From Bin5 sp963662575 (GTDB lineage Bacteria; Chloroflexota; Anaerolineae; Caldilineales; Caldilineaceae), in assembly GCA_963662575.1 (NCBI GenBank), contig OY759723.1, forward strand, positions 2,170,001 to 2,234,000: a stretch of 64,000 nucleotides of DNA. The letters run 5' to 3'. A model generated the notes under the pieces. It was not told the origin of the DNA. It did not search any database and worked only from the letters and a program-made list of their open reading frames with translations. This document shows, in pieces, positions 28,668 through 37,849 of the stretch. Each line of letters opens with the position of its first letter. Position 1 is the first letter of the stretch. The translations under genes were made by a program, and so were the position numbers.

Positions 28668-29606
28668 TCATTCACGCCTCGCCACTTGCCCGAACCAGCG
28701 GTCTTCCAGCAGGTCCAGTTGCCCATTCTCCTCCAGCGCTGCCAGTGCCTCAAAAAGCGCGCCCTGCAACTTCGGCGCCTCGATCGACACGGCAATCACA
28801 TAGGGATCCTCATCGAGCGCGGCGCCTACCCCACGAATCAGCTTACCCTCACCCTGCGCCAGCCGCAGCGTGACGCCGTCGATCAGCAACCCATCGCTTG
28901 CGCCCGAGACGAGAGCCTCGATCGCCTTCTCCGAAGACTCGAACGGCAGTCGTGTAAAGCTGGCGCCCTCCCGTTGCAGTCGGCGGGCGATCGCATCCCC
29001 CCGGCTGCCCCACTCCACCGCCACCGTACCTCCATCCAGGTCCGCAACCTCTTCATACGCCGCATCCGCCCCCACCACAAGCCGCACGCCGGCCTCGAAA
29101 TAGGGCGGTGAATAATGTACGTCTTTCGTCATGCGGGCGTTGTACGGAAACGCGCTGATCACCGCATCCACACGGTCAACCAGCAGCGCATCCAACAGAC
29201 TGTCGAACCCGACTGCGACGATCTCCGCCTCCAGTCCCCACTCAGCAGCGATCTCCCGCGCCAGTTCCACGTCATAGCCGATCGGCGCCCCCTCCGCATC
29301 CAGTGATTCAAATGGCGGGAAACTGGGGTCCATGCCCACTCGCCAACTGCCCCGCTCCTGCATCTTGAGCCAGGTTTCATCCACCGGCGGCCCGGCCTCG
29401 CGCAGTATGAGCCACCCACCGACCACCAGCGCTGCTGCCAATACGCCGACGACGATCCACAGCCGTGGCTGCTGCTCGAAAATGCGTCCGGCAGAGAATC
29501 GCGTCCCACGGCCGCCACTGCTCTTGCTGACTAACCATTGACGGCCGCCAGCTGCCGCATTCGTCTGGAGCGACTCCCTCTCCTCCTGCTTTGCCCGGTC
29601 GTTCAT
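28668..29606 (-). CDS. Membrane-anchored family 3 solute-binding protein (amino-acid type)
   Basis: The 312-residue product has a cytoplasmic tail, one membrane segment (about residues 50-68, WIVVGVLAAALVVGGWLIL) and a periplasmic-binding-protein type II fold (GSWRVGMDPSFPPFESLD, GYDVELAREIAAEWG, VDAVISAFP, VAVEWGSRGDAIARRL). These are signatures of polar amino-acid ABC receptors. There is no lipobox, so the membrane helix replaces the usual lipid anchor. No permease or ATPase is adjacent, so it may serve a transporter elsewhere or act as a sensor. Its ATG overlaps the stop of the glycosidase-like gene by four bases, indicating one operon. Confidence 0.85.
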   Translation of the reverse strand: MNDRAKQEERESLQTNAAAGGRQWLVSKSSGGRGTRFSAGRIFEQQPRLWIVVGVLAAALVVGGWLILREAGPPVDETWLKMQERGSWRVGMDPSFPPFESLDAEGAPIGYDVELAREIAAEWGLEAEIVAVGFDSLLDALLVDRVDAVISAFPYNARMTKDVHYSPPYFEAGVRLVVGADAAYEEVADLDGGTVAVEWGSRGDAIARRLQREGASFTRLPFESSEKAIEALVSGASDGLLIDGVTLRLAQGEGKLIRGVGAALDEDPYVIAVSIEAPKLQGALFEALAALEENGQLDLLEDRWFGQVARRE

Positions 29607-30784
29607 GGCGCCTCAAACTGCCCCTTCGCGTACTTCTGCATCTCCAGATAAATAGCATTGGGTTCAAAGTCGGTGCCGACAAACGTGAAGTTGTCCTGGT
29701 AACTTTTCTGATCCCACGGAAAGCGAAAAACCCACAGACTGACGCTTTCGAGCCAGGGCCACTCGGTGCGGGCAATCTCGTACGCCTGTACCGAGTTGAG
29801 TATGCGCTGCGTGGGACGCACCGCTCTCGTCCAGCGAGGATGATCGTTCCATCCGCCTTCCGTGATCATGGCCGTCTTATCGCCGTCGCCATTGCGCACC
29901 ATGATCTCTCGCAGCAGTTCGGACCGTCGAAAGTTAACAACCGATTCGCCCCCCGGCTCGTCGGCCTCGAATCCCAGACCGTAAGCGTGAATCGCCAAAA
30001 TGTCGAAATAGTCGGCCGCGCCCGCGTCGTACATCCGCTGCAAATAGTCCAGATCGTTCATGCTCCATTCGCTGCCCGGCGGGTCCAGCGTGGGCGCCAG
30101 CGCGCCTGCCAGCACCTGCACTTCCGGCGCCGCCGCTTTCACCATCGGGTAGACCACCTTCAGCATCTCAACATAGGCCGCCGGGTCGACCGGGCGAAAG
30201 CCCCATTCCAGGCTCAGATTCGGCTCGTTCCATATGATCAGATAGCGCACTTTGCCCGCATAGCGTCGCACGAATTCGACCGCGTAGCGTCCAAATGCCT
30301 CGTAGTTTTCCTCCGCCAGATAAAGATGATGGGAATCTTCCGGGCGCGCCCACTCCGGCACATAGCCTAGGCGCGCGATCACCGTCAGCCCCTGCCGGCT
30401 TGCGTGGTCAATCACTAGGTCCGGGTGGCTCCATTCGTACTGACCGCGTCTCGGTTCGTAGTAGGCCCAGGGAAAGTACTCAACAATCCACGGCGCGCCC
30501 ATTTCGCGTACCATTTCAAGGCTTCGTTTGATCTTAGCCGCGTCCGGCTCATCCGTCAGCCGCGTATGAACACCCATCTTGGCGTTGACAGTCGCCACCG
30601 TTCGTTGCGGGCCCAATGGGACCCAATTGCGAAAATAGGAACGATAGGTCAGACCAAGAATGCTGCAAAGAAGCAGCGCCCCAATCAGCTTTCTGACGCG
30701 GGGCGGCCACGCGGCGAGCGACGGTATGCGGTTAAGAGAGGCGGACTTCCTGCGCACACTGGAGGCGAAGCGGCCTATCATCAA
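29603..30784 (-). CDS. Membrane-anchored glycoside hydrolase-like TIM-barrel protein (clan GH-A, GH39/GH5-like)
   Basis: The 393-residue product has an N-terminal membrane segment (about 34-48, IGALLLCSILGL) and a (beta/alpha)8 barrel. The putative acid/base Glu is in IIWNEPNLSLEWG and the putative nucleophile Glu in AMITEGGWNDH, the paired positions of clan A glycosidases. GAPWIVEYFPWAYYEPRRG matches the barrel start seen in GH39-type proteins. A related module is at the C terminus of the 1073-residue protein at 51627, also with WNE and TEFGW. The substrate is unknown. It is 24 bases after the coiled-coil gene and overlaps the solute-binding gene, so it lies in the middle of an operon. No clear ribosome site was seen. 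Confidence 0.8.
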   Translation of the reverse strand: MMIGRFASSVRRKSASLNRIPSLAAWPPRVRKLIGALLLCSILGLTYRSYFRNWVPLGPQRTVATVNAKMGVHTRLTDEPDAAKIKRSLEMVREMGAPWIVEYFPWAYYEPRRGQYEWSHPDLVIDHASRQGLTVIARLGYVPEWARPEDSHHLYLAEENYEAFGRYAVEFVRRYAGKVRYLIIWNEPNLSLEWGFRPVDPAAYVEMLKVVYPMVKAAAPEVQVLAGALAPTLDPPGSEWSMNDLDYLQRMYDAGAADYFDILAIHAYGLGFEADEPGGESVVNFRRSELLREIMVRNGDGDKTAMITEGGWNDHPRWTRAVRPTQRILNSVQAYEIARTEWPWLESVSLWVFRFPWDQKSYQDNFTFVGTDFEPNAIYLEMQKYAKGQFEAP

Positions 30785-30808
30785 CAGGAGAGGTGAGGCA
30801 TGCGGTGA

Positions 30809-31357
30809 CTAAATGTCTTCCTGCAGCTCTGTTTCATCATCATCGGAGGGTAAGGCAGGGGAAAAGGCGAAATCGCCGTCGCTTTCTTCCAACGCGGTCG
30901 GTTCCTGCGGCGCTTGGCTGGCTTCAATCGCCTGGATGCCATTCTCTGCCTGGTGCAGCGAGTTGTTCAGTTTGTCCCGCAGCCGGTAAAGCACATCAAG
31001 CGCGTAGACTTCGGCTTCATCTACCAGACGGATCGCCTCGGCGTGCCCATGCGCAATGATTCGCTCCGCTTCTTCCCGCGCGCGTTCACTGATGGCGTCT
31101 TCGCTGGCAATCTGTATTGCCTGCTGCTCGGCGTGGGCGACGATCTGCTCCGCCCGCGCCTGCGCATCACTGATTATGCGGTCGCGCTCGGTAATCATGC
31201 GCTCGCTTTCCTTGATCGCGCTCGGTATGCTGATGCGCATCTGATCTATCAGCCGGAGACATTCCTCCGAATTCACCATCAAAGAGGGCGAAAGAGGCAC
31301 ACGCCACCCTCTGTTCAGGGTCTGTTCAAGTTGATCCACCAGTTGTAGAATTTCCAT
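30809..31357 (-). CDS. Coiled-coil protein, DivIVA/ATPase-stalk-like
   Basis: The 182-residue soluble protein is mostly one long Ala/Glu/Arg-rich helix (about residues 40-140, heptads such as ERDRIISDAQARAEQIVAHA), ending in an acidic tail (SDDDETELQED). There is no membrane segment. Proteins of this shape often lie beside coaD in Gram-positive-type and Chloroflexota genomes and are annotated as hypothetical or DivIVA-like; here coaD is about 70 bases upstream. A role in cell shape or division is possible but not shown. Confidence 0.7.
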   Translation of the reverse strand: MEILQLVDQLEQTLNRGWRVPLSPSLMVNSEECLRLIDQMRISIPSAIKESERMITERDRIISDAQARAEQIVAHAEQQAIQIASEDAISERAREEAERIIAHGHAEAIRLVDEAEVYALDVLYRLRDKLNNSLHQAENGIQAIEASQAPQEPTALEESDGDFAFSPALPSDDDETELQEDI

Positions 31358-31425
31358 GATCAGGTTGAACTTTCGTTTGGCTGTTCCCGGCAGCCGCCAG
31401 AAACAGGAAACCGGAAGCTGATCCG

Positions 31426-31914
31426 CTACTGCTCGCGCTCTGCAAACCGTTGCCGTAACGCCTCCTCAGTATGCGGCGTCACCCAGTGCGACACATCGCC
31501 GTCCAGGCCGGCCACTTCCTTCAAAATCGTAGAACTGAGATAGACATAATCCGTGCTGCAAAGCAGGTAACATGTCTCGATCTGTGGCGCCATCAGCCGG
31601 TTGGCCATGTCAATGCGGGATTCAAAAGAGAGATCATCCACATTTCGTAACCCGCGTACGATCACCCGGACACCATGTCGCTGTGCCCATTTTACCGTTA
31701 GTCCGCTATATGACACAATCGTGATATTCTTCACGTCCTCGAGGGCTTCCCCCGCCAACTGAATACGTTCGTCTGTCGAAAAGAGGAGCTGCTTGGCCGG
31801 CGCGTCAAAGACCGTCACGAGCAACTCATCGAAGAGCCCAGCCGCGCGGCGCGCAATGTCCAAATGGCCGTTATGGAAGGGATCGAAACTGCCGGGATAG
31901 ATGGCGCGGGTCAT
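31426..31914 (-). CDS. coaD: Phosphopantetheine adenylyltransferase
   Basis: The 162-residue enzyme transfers AMP from ATP to 4'-phosphopantetheine in coenzyme A synthesis. The nucleotidyltransferase motif is GSFDPFHNGHLDIARRA near the N terminus; later come RGLRNVDDLSFE and STILKEVAGLDGDVSHWV, all conserved in CoaD. I chose the ATG at 31914 (MTRAIYPGSFDP), which gives the normal family length. A longer frame adds 16 basic residues without homology. It lies between the HAD phosphatase gene and the coiled-coil gene on the same strand. Confidence 0.96.
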   Translation of the reverse strand: MTRAIYPGSFDPFHNGHLDIARRAAGLFDELLVTVFDAPAKQLLFSTDERIQLAGEALEDVKNITIVSYSGLTVKWAQRHGVRVIVRGLRNVDDLSFESRIDMANRLMAPQIETCYLLCSTDYVYLSSTILKEVAGLDGDVSHWVTPHTEEALRQRFAEREQ

Positions 31915-31976
31915 AATGCGTCGTTGTCTCAACTGTAATCTGCGCAATCGCGCGACTGTCAACGCTGCTTCTGCCT

Positions 31977-32666
31977 TCAGAGCGCCGAACGTTCACTGTT
32001 CGAACTATCGAAGCAGGCGATCAGTTCATCCGGTGAAATGCTGGCAATAGAGTCCAGGCAGAGATCCGCGGTCGAGAAGTCGGAGTCGCGAGTGACGCTA
32101 TTCGGTACCGAAACACACCGCAAGCCGGCCCGCTGTGCCCCGAGCATCCCGTTATAGGAATCTTCAATCGCCACCGTTCGCTGCGGCAGTACGTCCAACT
32201 TCTGCGCCGCCAGCCGGTAAAGCGCCGGGTCCGGTTTTACCCGCTCGACATCATCCGCCGTTACCACCGCGGCAAAGCGCTCGCGCAGGCTCAGCCGCTC
32301 CAAATGCGGCTCAACCCACTTGCGATCAGAGCTCGAGGCCACTGCCAGCCTCACGCCCCGCCGCTCGGCCGCGGCAATCAGTTCGAGCACGCCGGGCATG
32401 ATCTGTTGAGCCTGTACCCGTTCCAGAAACAGCTTCCGCCGTTCTGTGCGCAGGCGCTGCCGGTCAACCTCTCTACCTAGCAATCCTTCCAGATAGTCGT
32501 CGGGGCGGAACACGCCCGTGCCTCCGCCCACGCATTGCAGCCAGACGTCAAGCGGCAACTCAGTGCCGTAGTCGCGGTAAATTTCCTGCCAGGTCTGAAA
32601 TTCAGGCGTCTCTGTGTCCAGAATCGTTCCGTCAAAATCAAATACAATCGCCTGCAGCACGGGCAT
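31977..32666 (-). CDS. HAD-superfamily phosphatase (beta-phosphoglucomutase-like subgroup)
   Basis: The 229-residue product has HAD motif I (VFDFDGTILDTE), motif II in VASSSDRKWVEPHL, the motif III lysine in VKPDPALYRLAA and motif IV in VAIEDSYNGMLGAQRAG. The four-helix cap between motifs I and II places it with beta-phosphoglucomutase and related sugar-phosphate phosphatases. The ATG at 32666 follows GAGGGAGT. The substrate cannot be predicted. It lies 62 bases upstream of coaD and may be co-transcribed. Confidence 0.9.
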   Translation of the reverse strand: MPVLQAIVFDFDGTILDTETPEFQTWQEIYRDYGTELPLDVWLQCVGGGTGVFRPDDYLEGLLGREVDRQRLRTERRKLFLERVQAQQIMPGVLELIAAAERRGVRLAVASSSDRKWVEPHLERLSLRERFAAVVTADDVERVKPDPALYRLAAQKLDVLPQRTVAIEDSYNGMLGAQRAGLRCVSVPNSVTRDSDFSTADLCLDSIASISPDELIACFDSSNSERSAL

Positions 32667-32756
32667 ACTCCCTCAGAGTTGTTGTTGCGAAATACGCGCT
32701 GCCTTTCGCCGCACCAGCGCACGCAAAGATTGACAAGGCAGCTACGCCGCCGCCGC

Positions 32757-34193
32757 TCATGCAATGAACTCGCTGAACACCCGGTTGCCGAGAAACAGTC
32801 CTTTGGGGGTCAGGCGCACACGTTCCCCATCCAATTCCAGCAGGCCTGCATCTTGCAGTCGATCCAGACTGGGCCCAAACGCAGCCTGCAATGTCTGTCC
32901 ATGCGTCTCGGCAAAGCGTGCAAATGGCACGCCCTCCCGCACGAGTCGCAGCCCCAGCATCATCGTCTCCCCCATCGAAACCTCGCCCGACAACTCCTCA
33001 TGGAAATCAACCGCGCTATTGTCCGCTTCGACGCGCTTCATGTAGCCCTGCACACCCTTTCGATTCGACCACCGTACCGCGGACGCGGGCGCACAGACCC
33101 CTGCTGACCCCTGATAAGGGTCACGAGAAAGGAAGGCAAGGTCAGGCATCACCTCTCTTTGCAACGAAATGGGGTAGCGCAAATGGCTGTGCGCGCCAGG
33201 CCCAACACCGATCCACTCCTGATTGCGCCAGTAGAGCAGATTGTGGCGGCAGGCGTATCCAACGCCCCGTGTCCAGTTCGACACCTCGTACTGGTCGTAA
33301 CCGGCCGCCCCCAGGCGGGAAATCGCAATCTCGTACATCTCTGAGGCCGCATCATCATCCGGCGCCGCCGTCTGACCGGTCTCCACCCAATGCGCCAGAG
33401 GCGTATCCGGCTCGACGATCAGACTGTAAAGGCTCACGTGCCGCGGGGCAAGCGCAAGCGCCTTGTCCAAAGTGTCGTTCCACGCTTCCGCCGACTGTCG
33501 CGGCAACCCGAACATGAAATCAAGATTGATGTTGGTGAAACCCGCTTTCACAGCCGCGTCAAAGGCGCGCAACGCGTCGTCCGCATCGTGAATGCGGCCC
33601 AGAAACGCCAACTCCTCCGCCTGAAAGCTCTGCACGCCCATGCTTAGCCGGTTCACGCCCAGGCCGCGCAGCAGGGCGAACTGCCCCCAATCTTCAATGC
33701 CCGGATTGGCTTCACTGCTGATTTCAACGTCGGCTGCCAGTGTGAACTGATCGTGAACCAACGCCAAAATCTGCGCCAGTTGGTCTGAACTGAGCACGGT
33801 TGGTGTGCCGCCGCCCAGAAATACAGTATGCACGGTGCGCCCGTCGAGGCGCGCCGCCCACCCGCCCAACTCCCGGCAAAGAGCCTGCGTGTAGGCTTCG
33901 TAAAGAGGTTCCAGACGTGCGTAAGTATTGAAGTCGCAGTAGGGGCACTTCCGCGCGCAAAATGGAATATGGATGTAGAGGCCCAGTGGCCCGCGCCCGG
34001 GCGCTGAAGTTGCGGGAGCCCGCGACGGCCGCGAATCCTCTACTCCGCCGGTAGCGACGGCGCCTGCGCTGGTTGATTCGACAGCAAGCGCGCTCCCTGC
34101 CGGCGACTCGAGCGCGCCGCCTGCGATAGCCGCTCCGTCCTGCTGTACGGAGCGCTCAATATATGTCGGATGCAATCCAGCCGGTACCTTCAT
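32757..34193 (-). CDS. hemW: HemW-like radical SAM protein (heme chaperone)
   Basis: The 478-residue product has the radical SAM core beginning GLYIHIPFCARKCPYCDFN at about residue 90, with the CxxxCxxC cluster, followed by FLGGGTPTVLS and SSEANPG. The HNLLYW motif (about residue 320) is the HNxxYW signature that separates HemW heme chaperones from true coproporphyrinogen oxidase HemN. A winged C-terminal domain follows. The first 85 residues are an Ala/Gly/Ser-rich extension with no homology that I recognise. A later start would give the normal length of about 390, but no better ribosome site was evident, so the true start is open. Confidence 0.92.
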   Translation of the reverse strand: MKVPAGLHPTYIERSVQQDGAAIAGGALESPAGSALAVESTSAGAVATGGVEDSRPSRAPATSAPGRGPLGLYIHIPFCARKCPYCDFNTYARLEPLYEAYTQALCRELGGWAARLDGRTVHTVFLGGGTPTVLSSDQLAQILALVHDQFTLAADVEISSEANPGIEDWGQFALLRGLGVNRLSMGVQSFQAEELAFLGRIHDADDALRAFDAAVKAGFTNINLDFMFGLPRQSAEAWNDTLDKALALAPRHVSLYSLIVEPDTPLAHWVETGQTAAPDDDAASEMYEIAISRLGAAGYDQYEVSNWTRGVGYACRHNLLYWRNQEWIGVGPGAHSHLRYPISLQREVMPDLAFLSRDPYQGSAGVCAPASAVRWSNRKGVQGYMKRVEADNSAVDFHEELSGEVSMGETMMLGLRLVREGVPFARFAETHGQTLQAAFGPSLDRLQDAGLLELDGERVRLTPKGLFLGNRVFSEFIA

Positions 34194-34282
34194 CAGCCCT
34201 GAGTCGTCGCTCCTTGGGCGCGCAGAGAGTGCAGGGGAACGAAAAGAGAGAATACCTCGCTTTTCACGCCCCGCATCTACGA

Positions 34283-35011
34283 TCAGGGATTCTCCAGCCG
34301 GAACCCGTGGCCGCGCACTGTTACAATAAAATTGGATCTCGCGTCGTGCTCGTTGAGCCGTTCCCGCAGTCGGCGTACAAGTGCGTCAATAGCCTGCTTG
34401 CTGACTCCGGCCCCACTGGTCTCTGGCCAGACCGCCTGCACAATCTGTTCCCGAGTCATCACCCCGCCCCCCTCATGCCAAAGCGCACTCAGCAGGCGGT
34501 ACTGATGCAAACTCAATGGAGGCTCCAAAAGCGAGCCGTTCAGCCAAACTTGGCGGGTCTCTTCTTCAATCCGCAGACCTGATTCGGGCTCCGCCTCGAC
34601 ATCGGGCGTGTCAAGCGTCAGAGGGGTGGTAGCCTCGTCATCCACAAAGGACAGTTTGAATCGTAGTGCGATCTGCACTTCGTCACCATCAGACAGGCTA
34701 TGCGACGCGTCGGCAATATCCATGCCATTGACGTGGGTTCCGTTCTTGCTGCCCAGGTCCTCGATCGAATAACCGATGCCGTCCCAGAAGATTCGGGCGT
34801 GGTTGCGGCTTACCTGGCGGTCGGGTAGCGTTACATGGCATTCATCGTGGCGCCCGATGATCAAGGGGGTGGTACGGCTCAGCGGCCAACCCTGGCCGGT
34901 CTGATTGCCATGGCGGAGGATCAGCATTGCTGTCTCGCGTTGTCTGTCGACAGGTCGGGCTTGACGGTAATCTACGAAACGTTGTTCAGCGTTGTTGTCC
35001 TCTTGCGTCAT
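34283..35011 (-). CDS. FHA-domain winged-helix transcriptional regulator
   Basis: The 242-residue product combines an N-terminal FHA domain (IIGRHDECHVTLPD, SRNHARIFW, LGSKNGTHVNG) with a C-terminal OmpR/PhoB-type winged helix (LSLHQYRLLSALWHEGG, VMTREQIVQAVWP, VDALVRRLRERL-like block and a terminal VRGHGFRLE hairpin). FHA domains bind phosphothreonine peptides, so DNA binding may be governed by a Ser/Thr kinase, as in the mycobacterial PknH-EmbR pair. A Ser/Thr kinase gene is divergent 385 bases away. I prefer ATG 35011 over 35017 because GAGGG then sits six bases upstream. Confidence 0.88.
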   Translation of the reverse strand: MTQEDNNAEQRFVDYRQARPVDRQRETAMLILRHGNQTGQGWPLSRTTPLIIGRHDECHVTLPDRQVSRNHARIFWDGIGYSIEDLGSKNGTHVNGMDIADASHSLSDGDEVQIALRFKLSFVDDEATTPLTLDTPDVEAEPESGLRIEEETRQVWLNGSLLEPPLSLHQYRLLSALWHEGGGVMTREQIVQAVWPETSGAGVSKQAIDALVRRLRERLNEHDARSNFIVTVRGHGFRLENP

Positions 35012-35395
35012 TTCCATCCCTCTTTAAGAATACTATGCAAGCAAGACCTATTATTGCCACTTGCACTTTTTGCCGCCTCTTCATTATAGTATGGTTCCCT
35101 GCATCCGTGCCTTAGAATACAATGACGGCAGGACGTCCGTAAACCTGGTGTAGCGATGCCAGGGGGGAAGTCCATTATAACGAAGCGAGTGCTATACGTC
35201 AACCAAATTCTCAGAATGAGAGCCCAACCAGGCTTGGGTGGTAAGATTTCCTGGTCGGATGAATGTCACAAATTCTCCGGTCCGCGACATCGTACAACGG
35301 CGTTATCTCCCTTCAGGGCGCGCAGCGGACGGCAGTCTTTCCTCCTTCGGCGATGACGCGCCTCCGGCGGCCCGGTAATCTTACAGAGGTGTCTT
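35012..35395. other. Divergent control region between FHA regulator and kinase
   Basis: The 384 bases carry no gene. A candidate plus-strand promoter lies at 35061-35090. It is the natural place for binding by the adjacent FHA/winged-helix regulator, but no clear operator repeat was found. Confidence 0.45.
35061..35090 (+). promoter_or_regulatory. Candidate promoter toward the Ser/Thr kinase gene
   Basis: TATAGT (35085-35090, 5/6) stands 18 bases after TTGCAC (35061-35066, 3/6). The leader to the TTG start would be about 300 bases. Weak motif evidence. Confidence 0.3.
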
Positions 35396-36400
35396 TTGGC
35401 TACAGTGTTGGACTCAGACTCGATCCTGCGCGGACGCTATGAAATTGTCCGGCTGGTAGGCCAGGGCGGAATGGGCGCTGTCTACCGTGCTAACGATTTG
35501 CGCCTGGATGGACGCGTCTGCGCCATCAAAGAGATCCTGCCCGCCCTGCTGGTCGACCAACGAGGGCCCGATCTGGATCTCGGCCAGACGATTGAACAAT
35601 TCTACCAGGAAGCCAGTGTTCTGGCCCGGCTCGATCATCCCAACCTGCCCAAAGTGTCGGACTATTTTTCCGTCGATGGGCGCGAGTATCTGGTGATGGA
35701 TTTTATCGAAGGCCGCGATCTGCAGGAAATCGTGAATGAAGCAATTCGACAGAATAAGCACCTGCCGGAAGCCCAGGTCCTGTTGTGGGCATCGCAACTC
35801 TTGGAAGCGCTTGAATACCTGCACAGCCAGGACCCGCCGGTGCTCCACCGCGACATCAAACCGGGTAACATCAAAATCACACCCGAAAACAGACTGAAAC
35901 TGGTGGATTTCGGCCTGGTTAAGGTGCTCCAACCGGACGACTCACGCACGGTCACGGTCGTCCAGGGCCGCGGCACCGTAGCCTACACGCCGCTCGAGCA
36001 GTACGGAGGCGATACCGGACACACCGATGTGCGCTCAGACATCTACAGCGTCGGCGCGACTCTCTATCACCTGCTGGCGGGTACCCCGCCGCAGGATGCC
36101 AAGGAGCGTTTCCTCAAGTCCGGGTTGCTTGACCCGCTGCGGCAGTTGAATCCAGCCATCTCCACGCGAACGGAAAGAGCCGTCTTTCAGGCGTTGGCTA
36201 TGCATCCTGACGAACGACCCCCCAGCATCGCAGAATTGCGGCAGACACTGTTCGGCGCCGAAAACGCCAGAAAAAATCCAACAACCGATCTGTTGCCCCC
36301 TCCCACCTGGAATGAAATCCTGCACAGAAACAGAATGCTGATCGGGACAACCATTTTCCTCTTCGCCATCGCCGCCGCCATCAGCGTCTATGACATCTGA
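35396..36400 (+). CDS. Hanks-type Ser/Thr protein kinase, C-terminal membrane anchor
   Basis: The 334-residue product has a complete kinase domain: glycine loop GQGGMGAVY, lysine in CAIKEI, catalytic HRDIKPGN (Asp153), DFG from Asp171, and an activation segment ending in TVAYTPLEQYGG. After residue about 290 a linker leads to one membrane helix (TTIFLFAIAAAIS) with almost no extracellular tail, so there is no sensor domain. The start is TTG at 35396 with AGAGGTG five bases upstream. It is divergent from an FHA/winged-helix regulator that may be its substrate. Confidence 0.93.
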   Translation: MATVLDSDSILRGRYEIVRLVGQGGMGAVYRANDLRLDGRVCAIKEILPALLVDQRGPDLDLGQTIEQFYQEASVLARLDHPNLPKVSDYFSVDGREYLVMDFIEGRDLQEIVNEAIRQNKHLPEAQVLLWASQLLEALEYLHSQDPPVLHRDIKPGNIKITPENRLKLVDFGLVKVLQPDDSRTVTVVQGRGTVAYTPLEQYGGDTGHTDVRSDIYSVGATLYHLLAGTPPQDAKERFLKSGLLDPLRQLNPAISTRTERAVFQALAMHPDERPPSIAELRQTLFGAENARKNPTTDLLPPPTWNEILHRNRMLIGTTIFLFAIAAAISVYDI

Positions 36401-36839
36401 AACTCCATCGGCCTGCAATTCCAACGTTTGCTTTATGTCAGTCCTCACGGCCGGCACTGACAATCGCAACCGGTATTGAAAGGCGCGTTGAGTTCAAGTA
36501 GTCAACTTCCAATCAACAGCGGCAACCGAGACAAACAATTGCTGAAACAACGCTGTGAAAATTTGCGCAATCCCTTCGCGTTCTTTTATACTGAAAACAG
36601 ACTTTTTCAAGCATTACGGCGACCCCACTGATATACATCCCCCTGTTCGAGCAAGTCAGAGGGCAGTCGCGTTCCGATGGGCGGTCTGGACAAATCCGAT
36701 CGTCCCAACCCGCCAGGTGTGGAAGCATCAGCGGCCGGTTCGTCTCCAGTTTTCGGCTACGTCTCAGACACCGTCTCCTGGCAACGACCGATAACCGGAT
36801 TCCGACCGCCAAAAACTGCCGTTTACAGGAGGGTGGATC
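36401..36839. other. Upstream region of the ATP synthase operon
   Basis: The 439 bases hold no convincing gene; a 102-codon frame overlaps atpB and has no family resemblance. A promoter candidate lies at 36563-36592, and the AGGAGG site of atpB at about 36827-36832. Confidence 0.5.
36563..36592 (+). promoter_or_regulatory. Candidate promoter of the atp operon
   Basis: TTGCGC (36563-36568, 3/6) and TATACT (36587-36592, 5/6) are spaced by 18 bases. The leader to atpB would be about 240 bases. Motif and position only. Confidence 0.4.
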
Positions 36840-37799
36840 TTGTTCAGCCGACTCAAGAATCTTCTCCAGACATTCCTCTCAAACGCACGTATTCGCAATG
36901 TGACCATTGGCGTTGTTGCCATGCTCGTTATGAGCGTGTTGCCCTGGTTTCGCGTACCACCGCCCCACGTGGAATTAGCGGCTGAAACTCTGCTGGAACA
37001 CGGACCAAAGTGGTTTACCAATGGTTTGCTGACAACCTTTCTGGTCGACATTATCATTATCCTGATGGCCGTTTTCGCCGTGTCCAGAATGAAGGAAGTC
37101 CCCGGCGCCTGGCAGAACATTGTGGAAATGCTGGTCGAAGGAATGTGGAATCTGACCCAGAGCATCGCCGGCCATGGCTCCGCCAACAGCCGCAAATTCT
37201 TCCCTTGGGTGATAACAATTTTCATCTTTGTTCTGATCAGCAACTATATCGGCCTGCTGCCCGGCTTCGGCTCGATTGGCATATACCATGCCGCCGCCGA
37301 TAGCCACGCACAAGTCGAATTGGGCAACCAGATCGCAATGGTCGGGACAGAGGCCGCCACAGTCGCCGCAACCGCCGAGGAAGGCGAACAAGTCCTCGTG
37401 CCCCTGTTTCGCAGCCCTTCCGCCGACCTGAATGTCACCCTCGCCCTCGCGCTCATCTCTGTTTTCATGACCCAATTTTTCGGCGTCCAGGCGTTGGGTG
37501 TCCGCTATTTCACCAAGTTCTTCAAGAATCCGTTCAAGGATGGAATGGGTGCCATTGTTGGCTTCTTTGAGTTGATCGCCGAGATCTCCAAGATCGTCAG
37601 CTTCTCTTTTCGTCTCTTCGGCAATGTCTTCGCCGGTGAAGTTGTATTGATGGTGATGGCATTCCTGGTTACCTTTCTCCTGCCCAGCGTATTCTACGGG
37701 CTGGAGTTGTTCATCGGTTTCATCCAGGCACTTGTATTCATGTTGCTGACGCTGGCATTCTTTACCATGGCCACTGTCAGCCATGACGATCACCATTAA
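36840..37799 (+). CDS. atpB: F-type ATP synthase subunit a
   Basis: The 319-residue membrane protein forms the ion half-channels against the c-ring. The essential arginine is Arg258 in SFSFRLFGNVFAGE, and the C-terminal helices (LELFIGFIQALVFMLLTLAFF) are conserved. It starts with TTG at 36840, supported by AGGAGG eight bases upstream. It is first in the operon atpBEFHAGDC; no atpI was found upstream. A loop of about 60 residues (about 145-205) between helices is longer than in E. coli. Confidence 0.96.
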   Translation: MFSRLKNLLQTFLSNARIRNVTIGVVAMLVMSVLPWFRVPPPHVELAAETLLEHGPKWFTNGLLTTFLVDIIIILMAVFAVSRMKEVPGAWQNIVEMLVEGMWNLTQSIAGHGSANSRKFFPWVITIFIFVLISNYIGLLPGFGSIGIYHAAADSHAQVELGNQIAMVGTEAATVAATAEEGEQVLVPLFRSPSADLNVTLALALISVFMTQFFGVQALGVRYFTKFFKNPFKDGMGAIVGFFELIAEISKIVSFSFRLFGNVFAGEVVLMVMAFLVTFLLPSVFYGLELFIGFIQALVFMLLTLAFFTMATVSHDDHH

Positions 37800-37849
37800 C
37801 ATCAGTCGCCAGTGACCAGTAGGCTCCGGCATCCACTCGTGTGACTTGC

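Noticed and set aside
36677..36985. A 102-codon frame overlapping the atpB start
   Set aside because: No homology, and it overlaps the well-supported atpB start and ribosome site.
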